The position numbers were made by a program, and so were the translations under genes. Shown in pieces: positions 15,344 to 20,345 of a stretch of 20,345 nt of DNA. The first letter of the stretch is position 1. Each line of letters opens with the position of its first letter. The notes below the pieces were generated by a model, which did not search any database, was not told the origin of the DNA, and saw only the letters and a program-made list of their open reading frames with translations. Source of the DNA: CAVBBU01 sp963593765 (lineage in GTDB: Bacteria > Bacillota > Clostridia > Lachnospirales > Lachnospiraceae); contig CAVBBU010000029.1 of assembly GCA_963593765.1 (NCBI GenBank), positions 1 through 20,345 of the forward strand, in the 5' to 3' direction.

Positions 15344-16034
15344 ACTCTCCTGCCTCTCCGTCAAAATTTATCTTGCCATCCATTATCCTAACAACTCTTT
15401 GTGCCTCTATAGCAATACTGTTATCATGTGTTATCATAACTATTGTATTGCCCTCGGAATTTAGCTTTTTGAAAAAGTCTAATACCTGTCTGCTGGTTTT
15501 AGAATCAAGTGCACCTGTAGGCTCATCTGCAAGTATAAGAGAAGGATCTCCTGCAAGTGCTCTGGCTATAGAAACTCTTTGCTGCTGTCCACCTGATAGC
15601 TGGTTAGGCATATTTTGGCATTTGGAATCTAGCTCAACCTTAGCAAGTGCCTCCATAGCACGTCTTCTTCTTTCCTCTGCTGATACATGTGCATATAAAA
15701 GCGGCAGCTCAACATTTTCCAGTATGTTTAGCTTCGGGAGAAGATTGTACTGCTGAAATACAAAGCCTATCATTCGATTTCTTATATCTGCAAGCTGATT
15801 GTCACTCATCTCGCCTACGTCCTCTCCGCCTAAGTAATAGGTTCCCGAGGTCGGCACATCAAGTGCTCCTATAATATTCATCAAGGTAGACTTTCCACTT
15901 CCTGACTTTCCGACTATAGATACAAACTCACCCTTATATATGGTAAGGTCTACGCCGTCATTAGCATGTATCTCCTCGCCGCCCATAATATATGTTTTTC
16001 TTATATCATGCATCTCAATAAGTATCTCTGCCAT
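15315..16034 (-). CDS. ABC transporter ATPase (MacB/LolD type)
   Basis: 239-aa ABC ATPase. Walker A is GKSGSGKST (residues 42-50), the Q-loop is FVFQQYNLLP (91-100), the signature is LSGGQQQR (146-153), Walker B is LILADEP (166-172) and the H-loop is ITHD (H203). The pattern, including the FQQYNLLP segment and the length, matches the ATPases paired with MacB/LolE-type permeases. The ATG start has AAGGAAG upstream and lies 12 nt after the adaptor stop. Its 3' end overlaps the permease gene, consistent with coupled synthesis of the two subunits. All motifs for ATP hydrolysis are present. Confidence 0.96.
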   Translation of the reverse strand: MAEILIEMHDIRKTYIMGGEEIHANDGVDLTIYKGEFVSIVGKSGSGKSTLMNIIGALDVPTSGTYYLGGEDVGEMSDNQLADIRNRMIGFVFQQYNLLPKLNILENVELPLLYAHVSAEERRRRAMEALAKVELDSKCQNMPNQLSGGQQQRVSIARALAGDPSLILADEPTGALDSKTSRQVLDFFKKLNSEGNTIVMITHDNSIAIEAQRVVRIMDGKINFDGEAGEYASIIQSRT

Positions 16035-16046
16035 ATCTCTACTTCC

Positions 16047-17753
16047 TTACATTCCAGGACGGCCGCCACCGCCGCCTCCACCGCCGGGAGCACCACCGCC
16101 TCCGCCGCCGCTAGGCATACCGCCGCCCATACCGCCTTCCATACCACCAGGCCCCATCATCATGTCGCTGGTGTTGTTAGAGCTTTCGGCAACATATACC
16201 ACGTCGCCCTCTGAAAGGCCACTAAGTATCTGCACGTAGTTATCGTTAATTAATCCTGTTTCTACATCTACCGCTTTAAATCCAGCAGGCACTACGCCAT
16301 CTGCAGATGTCTTAACAGAGTCGTCCTTAACATATACCTTGTTGCCACGCATAAGTGCATCAGCCGGTATAGTAAGTGCATTAGATGCCGATGCAAGAAC
16401 TATAGTTCCGTCGACATTCATTCCAGGAAGAAGGTCATAGGTTTCATCTAGCGTTACAGTAACAGGATATGTAGATACGCCATTACTTACCGAGCTTTCT
16501 AGGCTTACATTAGTTACCTTTCCTGCAAATGTTTTTCCGTCAAATGCATCTGCTGTTACAACTACGCTTTGACCTACCTCTACGCTCTGCACATCCATCT
16601 CATCTATAGACATCTCAAAGGTATAGCTGCTCATGTCATATATAGTTGCAAGAACTGTATTGCTAGAGGAATTTCCGGAATTAATCTTATCTCCTGCCTT
16701 ATAGGTTTTAGTTATAACCTGTCCTGATATAGGCGCTGTTATAGTATAGTTATCGTAGGTTTCCTGAGATTTATCTAAGTTATTTTGTGCTGACTCAACC
16801 TTCTCCTGTGCATTATCAAGGCTGTCCTTATATGACCTCATAAGGTCCTCTGCAGAGTCCGAAGTCATACGAAAGATTGGTGTCCCCTTTGTAACATAAT
16901 CGCCCTCTGTTACAAGCACTGCTGCAACCTCAACTGTAGATGAAAGATCTGCATTCATCTTGCCATCTGTAATAGCCTGAAAAGTTCCCTCTCCTGCAGA
17001 AACAAATTCGCCTACTGTAGCTGTAGCTGTCATAGTAGTTGTTAGTCCGCCCGGGTTGTCAACCTGAAAGGTTACGTATCTAACTAGCCTTCCGCCATCT
17101 AATACCTCGTCCATGTTGCTGATAGCTATAACTGTTGCATTAAGCTGCTCGAGCGAATCGGAAAGTGTAAGCACGCCCACACTGCCTATTCCTATAGCTG
17201 CGGTCTCTCCGGATATAAATGGTATCCTAATCTTCATCTGCTTATCATTATATATATCTGCTATCTGAGTATTCCCTGATACCTTATCTCCTGCCTGTAT
17301 GTAGAGATTAGTTATATATCCTGTTCTTGTAGACTTATATGTATTGCCGCTGTAGTCTGAAAGAGCAGTGTTATAATCCTTGTTTGCATCCTCATAATTA
17401 TTTTGTGCTCTTGTAAGAGAATTAGTTGCACTGTTAAGCTCTGACTGTGCTGATGAGGAATCTATAACATATAAAACCTGTCCCTTTTCTACATAATCTC
17501 CCTCTTCAAAGTCCGCACTAATTATAGTTCCTGAGCTAAGCGATGTTATATTATATGTATTCTTAGCTGCTATAGTTCCTGACGATGAAAGCTCTGAGCT
17601 TATATCTCTTAGGGTAGCAGTTGCTGTATTAACACTCTTATCCTTAGATGCCTTAGATCCGGATCTTACCTTGGCTACTACAACAGCTATAATAGTACAT
17701 ATAATTACTACAGCTGCTGCTATGATTATAATCAGCTTCTTATCCTTTTTCAC
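16047..17753 (-). CDS. Membrane-fusion/adaptor protein with two tandem lipoyl-hairpin units and Gly-rich tail
   Basis: 568-aa HlyD/MacA-like adaptor with one N-terminal membrane anchor (about residues 7-28). The family normally has one barrel-sandwich (lipoyl) domain split by one coiled-coil hairpin. Here two copies are visible. Unit 1 has half-motifs at 74-98 and 144-168 around a helical segment at 101-135, then a beta-barrel-like stretch (172-248). Unit 2 has half-motifs at 270-296 and 340-372 around a helical segment at 300-335, then a second barrel (about 376-455) and the terminal membrane-proximal domain (458-525). The last 36 residues are almost only Gly, Met and Pro. It starts with GTG after GGGGAGG, 14 nt downstream of the SLH-protein stop. 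It likely links the ATPase/permease to the cell-wall side for export. The substrate is unknown. Confidence 0.9.
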   Translation of the reverse strand: MKKDKKLIIIIAAAVVIICTIIAVVVAKVRSGSKASKDKSVNTATATLRDISSELSSSGTIAAKNTYNITSLSSGTIISADFEEGDYVEKGQVLYVIDSSSAQSELNSATNSLTRAQNNYEDANKDYNTALSDYSGNTYKSTRTGYITNLYIQAGDKVSGNTQIADIYNDKQMKIRIPFISGETAAIGIGSVGVLTLSDSLEQLNATVIAISNMDEVLDGGRLVRYVTFQVDNPGGLTTTMTATATVGEFVSAGEGTFQAITDGKMNADLSSTVEVAAVLVTEGDYVTKGTPIFRMTSDSAEDLMRSYKDSLDNAQEKVESAQNNLDKSQETYDNYTITAPISGQVITKTYKAGDKINSGNSSSNTVLATIYDMSSYTFEMSIDEMDVQSVEVGQSVVVTADAFDGKTFAGKVTNVSLESSVSNGVSTYPVTVTLDETYDLLPGMNVDGTIVLASASNALTIPADALMRGNKVYVKDDSVKTSADGVVPAGFKAVDVETGLINDNYVQILSGLSEGDVVYVAESSNNTSDMMMGPGGMEGGMGGGMPSGGGGGGAPGGGGGGGGRPGM

Positions 17754-17767
17754 TTAAGGCCTCCCCA

Positions 17768-18889
17768 TTAATAATCAACGTAATCTGTTACAGTATATTT
17801 TGTATCACCATTACTATCTGTGCTTATCTCATATATAAGGGCAACATTGTCCCCTACTCTAAGGCTTCCGTATATAGAAAATGCAAATTGCATATCCGAA
17901 GAGGTCAGATAATACTTATTTCCATCATCAAGAGTTACTGCACTAGGCGTTAGAGTCGACGAAGATTCATAATATATATTCGTTATCTCGCCCTTAACTA
18001 CGCCCATACCATTTGCCATGCCTTCTGAATCATCTGCATCGCCGTTATATGCCCAAACAGTTTTAGCTGATACTGAATAATAAAGAATTACATATCCAGA
18101 GCCCTCACATGCCTGCTTTATAAGGCTTCTTGTAGCCGCCTGCCCATTTAGGAAGTAGTTAGAGTCATCTGTATCAAATGGTATAGCAGAATTAAGCTCT
18201 GATGGTGAAGATACCAGCTTAGGTCCTTTGAGTGATTTGTCTGCAAGCGTAAGTGGATTAACCTCTCCGTCACTGCTTAGCTCTCCATCAAGTACGGTTA
18301 CATATGCTGTGTTAGAATTTGCCTTGTCGCACTTTAGAAGATTGTAAAACAAATTAACGCAGTCAAGCTTGGTCAATGTATCCGTTGCCTTAAGCCCTTC
18401 CATATTCTCACTAAGGTCAAGCGAGCTATACATAGCCATACGCTTATTGTACTGGTCGCCGTCAAAATCCTGTGCGGTATATCCAAGCAGATATAAAAGT
18501 CCCTTCGCCGCCTCATTAAGTGTTATATACTGATCCGGCTTAAATGTACCTCCAAGGTAGCCTGTCATCCAACCATTTTCAGCCGCTATTCTTATAGCGG
18601 ATGCGTATTCATTGCCCGATGCAACATCCGCAAAGACAGATACATTGCTAGAGCTTGTAAGAACATTTCTATATGCAGATGCTCTAACAAGCATACGAGC
18701 AAACTCTGCCCTAGTAATATACTGGGTCATGTCTCCGGTAATAGTCATAATTCCTGCCACGCCGACAACCCTTTTTCTAAGATCCATATTCGTGCTGCTG
18801 TTAGCATATGCCTTAAGCGGAGTAAGCATGCCTATGCTACTTGTTGCAGCTAATGTCCATGCAAGTGTTTGTGCAATCCCTTTTTTCAT
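17768..18889 (-). CDS. Secreted SLH-domain cell-wall-binding protein
   Basis: 373-aa secreted protein. A signal peptide is clear (MKKGIAQTLAWTLAATSSIG, then a likely cut after AYA at residue 29). Residues about 50-190 contain SLH-type modules: YITRAEFARMLVRAS with FADV (57-89), EYASAIRIAAENGWMTGY with ITLNEAAKGLLYLLGY (94-137), and a degenerate third (about 150-187). SLH triplets bind pyruvylated secondary cell-wall polymers. The C-terminal half (about 225-373) is beta-rich (VKGEITNIYYESS, LRVGDNVALIYEIS) and matches nothing I recognise. The gene is first in the operon with the adaptor, ATPase and permease genes, spaced 14 nt from the adaptor. This suggests the surface protein is an accessory of, or a cargo for, the exporter. 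The start is ATG with GAGGAG about 10 nt upstream. Confidence 0.88.
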   Translation of the reverse strand: MKKGIAQTLAWTLAATSSIGMLTPLKAYANSSTNMDLRKRVVGVAGIMTITGDMTQYITRAEFARMLVRASAYRNVLTSSSNVSVFADVASGNEYASAIRIAAENGWMTGYLGGTFKPDQYITLNEAAKGLLYLLGYTAQDFDGDQYNKRMAMYSSLDLSENMEGLKATDTLTKLDCVNLFYNLLKCDKANSNTAYVTVLDGELSSDGEVNPLTLADKSLKGPKLVSSPSELNSAIPFDTDDSNYFLNGQAATRSLIKQACEGSGYVILYYSVSAKTVWAYNGDADDSEGMANGMGVVKGEITNIYYESSSTLTPSAVTLDDGNKYYLTSSDMQFAFSIYGSLRVGDNVALIYEISTDSNGDTKYTVTDYVDY

Positions 18890-18923
18890 AGCTTTTCAAC
18901 TCCTCTACCTTTTTATCCTCAAA

Positions 18924-18953
18924 ATAATACTAAGTTTAACTTAAATTAAACTT
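18924..18953 (-). promoter_or_regulatory. Candidate operator/promoter region of the SLH-exporter operon
   Basis: A perfect 8-bp inverted repeat, AAGTTTAA-N6-TTAAACTT (18932-18953), sits just after the gpmI terminator and before the SLH gene. On the minus strand it is followed at once by a -10-like TATTAT (18929-18924). The sequence 17 bp further upstream is a poor -35 (AGTTTA) that falls inside the repeat. The arrangement fits a repressor or activator site overlapping a weak promoter, but this is inferred from position and symmetry alone. Confidence 0.35.
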
Positions 18954-18998
18954 AAAAAGACGCCTAAGCTATTGATTTCACAGTTTAGACATCTTTTT
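18954..18998 (-). terminator. Rho-independent terminator of gpmI
   Basis: Two 14-base arms (18954-18967 and 18985-18998) pair across a 17-nt loop. On the minus-strand RNA the two imperfect positions are G-U wobbles, whereas on the plus strand they would be C-A mismatches. The stem is therefore built for minus-strand transcripts. It ends in a T-run on that strand and starts about 20 nt after the gpmI stop. Confidence 0.82.
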
Positions 18999-19016
18999 AT
19001 CTAATCTTGCATTTTA

Positions 19017-20345
19017 TTAATGTGTAAGAAGGCTATGCCCTGTCATCTCCTTTGGCTGCTCTAGGTTCATAAGCTCAAGAAGTGTAGGTGCAAGGTCGCA
19101 CAGCTTGCCGCCATCCATAAGTCCTACGCCCTCGTCTGCATTGACAAGGATAAAAGGAACCGGATTAGTTGTATGTGCGGTAAATGGCTCGCCTGTAGTA
19201 TAATCTACTAGCTGCTCTGCATTGCCATGGTCTGCACATATAATCATCACGCCATTAGCCTTCTTTATGGCCTCTACGGTTCTTCCAACGCAGGTATCTA
19301 CTGTCTCAACTGCCTTGATAGCTGCAGCCTCAACTCCTGTATGTCCAACCATATCTGCATTAGCATAATTGATTATAATCATATCATACTTGTTAGACTC
19401 TATAGCCTCTACCAGCTTATCGCATACCTCAGGCGCACTCATCTCAGGCTTAAGGTCGTAGGTAGCTACCTTTGGTGATGGAACAAGTATTCTGTCCTCG
19501 CCCTCATTAGGCTCCTCTATACCGCCATTAAAGAAGAAGGTAACATGTGCATACTTTTCTGTCTCGGCAATTCTTGCCTGCTTAAGTCCCATCTTAGATA
19601 CATACTCACCTAGAGTATTATCTATTCTTTCCTTACCATATGCAACTAGCTTATTTTTGATAGTATCATCATAATCTACGAAGCATACATAGGTAGTTTT
19701 AATTCTCGCGCCTCTGTCAAAGCCTGTAAACTCATCATCACAAAAGCATCTTGTAATCTCTCTTGCTCTATCAGGTCTAAAGTTAAAGAATACTATGCTG
19801 TCATTATCCTTAACAAGTCCTATAGGCTTACCGTCCTTTGCTATAGCACATGGAATTACAAACTCATCAGTAAGCTTCTTTCCATCTGCATCTGTAGTAT
19901 CATATGACCTTTGGATAGCTGCGGTCGCACTGTCACAAAGCTCGCCATTACCCTTAGTCATGGTATCGTATGCCTTTTGTATTCTATCCCATCTGTTGTC
20001 ACGATCCATAGCATAGAAGCGTCCCATAACGCTGGCAACCTCGCCCACGCCAAGCTCCTTCATCTTCTTTTCAAGCTCTTCTACATATTCCTTGCCAGAT
20101 GAAGGCGGTGTATCTCTTCCGTCTAAAAAGCAATGTACATATACCTTACTAAGTCCATTTTTCTTAGCCAGCTCTAAAAGCCCGAAAAGATGATTCATAT
20201 GCGAATGTACTCCGCCCGGAGATACAAGTCCCATAAGATGAAGACTGCTATCATTCTTTTTACAATTTTCTACTGCACTAACAAGCGCTGTATTTTCAAA
20301 GAAGTCGCCGTCCTCTATAGACTTAGTTATTCTAGTAAGCTCCTG
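19017..20345 (-). CDS. gpmI: 2,3-bisphosphoglycerate-independent phosphoglycerate mutase (5' end outside window)
   Basis: The frame is open to the right edge, giving 442 residues of an enzyme usually near 510 aa. About 70 N-terminal residues are therefore missing, including the metal site with the catalytic serine. It converts 3-phosphoglycerate to 2-phosphoglycerate in glycolysis using two Mn ions. Visible family motifs are LMGLVSPGGVHSHMNHL, FLDGRDTPPSSG, GRFYAMDRDNRWDR, FFNFRPDRAREITR, INYANADMVGHTG, CADHGNAEQ and FTAHTTNPVPF. Together they provide the conserved His and Asp metal ligands and the Arg substrate contacts. The Met at 20234 (MGLVSPGG) is internal, not a start: the coding sequence upstream of it, TALVSAVENCKKNDSSLHL, also matches the family. 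The gene ends in its own terminator. Confidence 0.97.
   Translation of the reverse strand, partial: QELTRITKSIEDGDFFENTALVSAVENCKKNDSSLHLMGLVSPGGVHSHMNHLFGLLELAKKNGLSKVYVHCFLDGRDTPPSSGKEYVEELEKKMKELGVGEVASVMGRFYAMDRDNRWDRIQKAYDTMTKGNGELCDSATAAIQRSYDTTDADGKKLTDEFVIPCAIAKDGKPIGLVKDNDSIVFFNFRPDRAREITRCFCDDEFTGFDRGARIKTTYVCFVDYDDTIKNKLVAYGKERIDNTLGEYVSKMGLKQARIAETEKYAHVTFFFNGGIEEPNEGEDRILVPSPKVATYDLKPEMSAPEVCDKLVEAIESNKYDMIIINYANADMVGHTGVEAAAIKAVETVDTCVGRTVEAIKKANGVMIICADHGNAEQLVDYTTGEPFTAHTTNPVPFILVNADEGVGLMDGGKLCDLAPTLLELMNLEQPKEMTGHSLLTH

Noticed and set aside
15940..16239. Plus-strand Pro-rich frames opposite the adaptor tail
   Set aside because: They are the complement of the Gly-codon run in the adaptor gene, with no ribosome site or family resemblance.

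Overview
The window looks like a chromosomal segment of a low-GC Gram-positive, probably a member of the Clostridia and perhaps Lachnospiraceae-like. The reasons are the comEC-holA-rpsT-lepA-hemW gene order, strong Shine-Dalgarno sites, several GTG/TTG starts, an S-layer-homology (SLH) protein and teichoic-acid-type genes. I cannot fix genus or species. Almost all genes lie on the minus strand. Only rpsT and a two-gene CDP-glycerol/teichoic-acid cassette are on the plus strand. No rRNA, tRNA, CRISPR or transposase gene was seen, and no gene-free stretch exceeds about 240 bases.

Layout from left to right. (1) 84-3882, minus: lepA-hemW-ogg, tightly packed translation and DNA-repair genes read from a promoter at 3916-3944. 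(2) 3955-4390, plus: rpsT with its own near-consensus promoter, a TTG start and a strong terminator. (3) 4386-7349, plus: an inserted-looking block with three stacked hairpins, a GT2-TagF fusion polymerase and tagD. A 48-bp inverted repeat (43/48 matches) flanks the polymerase gene, and a shared bidirectional terminator closes the block. (4) 7382-14107, minus: degV, a sensor histidine kinase, a GerMN lipoprotein, comEC and holA, with gaps of 1-16 nt from degV to comEC. (5) 14165-18889, minus: an SLH-domain surface protein, a tandem-repeat membrane-fusion protein, an ABC ATPase and a MacB-type permease, forming a Gram-positive MacAB-like exporter operon. (6) 19017-20345, minus: the 3' part of gpmI, which runs off the right edge and ends in its own terminator.

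In Bacillus subtilis the order is comEC-holA-rpsT-gpr-spoIIP-lepA-hemW. Here gpr and spoIIP are absent between rpsT and lepA, and the glycerol-phosphate polymer cassette sits between rpsT and holA. TagD would make CDP-glycerol and the fused polymerase would use it to build or decorate a glycerol-phosphate surface glycan. The kinase-GerMN pair and the SLH-exporter operon also point to the cell envelope, so much of the right two thirds concerns the cell surface. The observations most worth following are the repeat-flanked cassette, the duplicated adaptor architecture of the membrane-fusion protein, the SLH protein heading an exporter operon, and the kinase with an adjacent GerMN lipoprotein but no adjacent response regulator.
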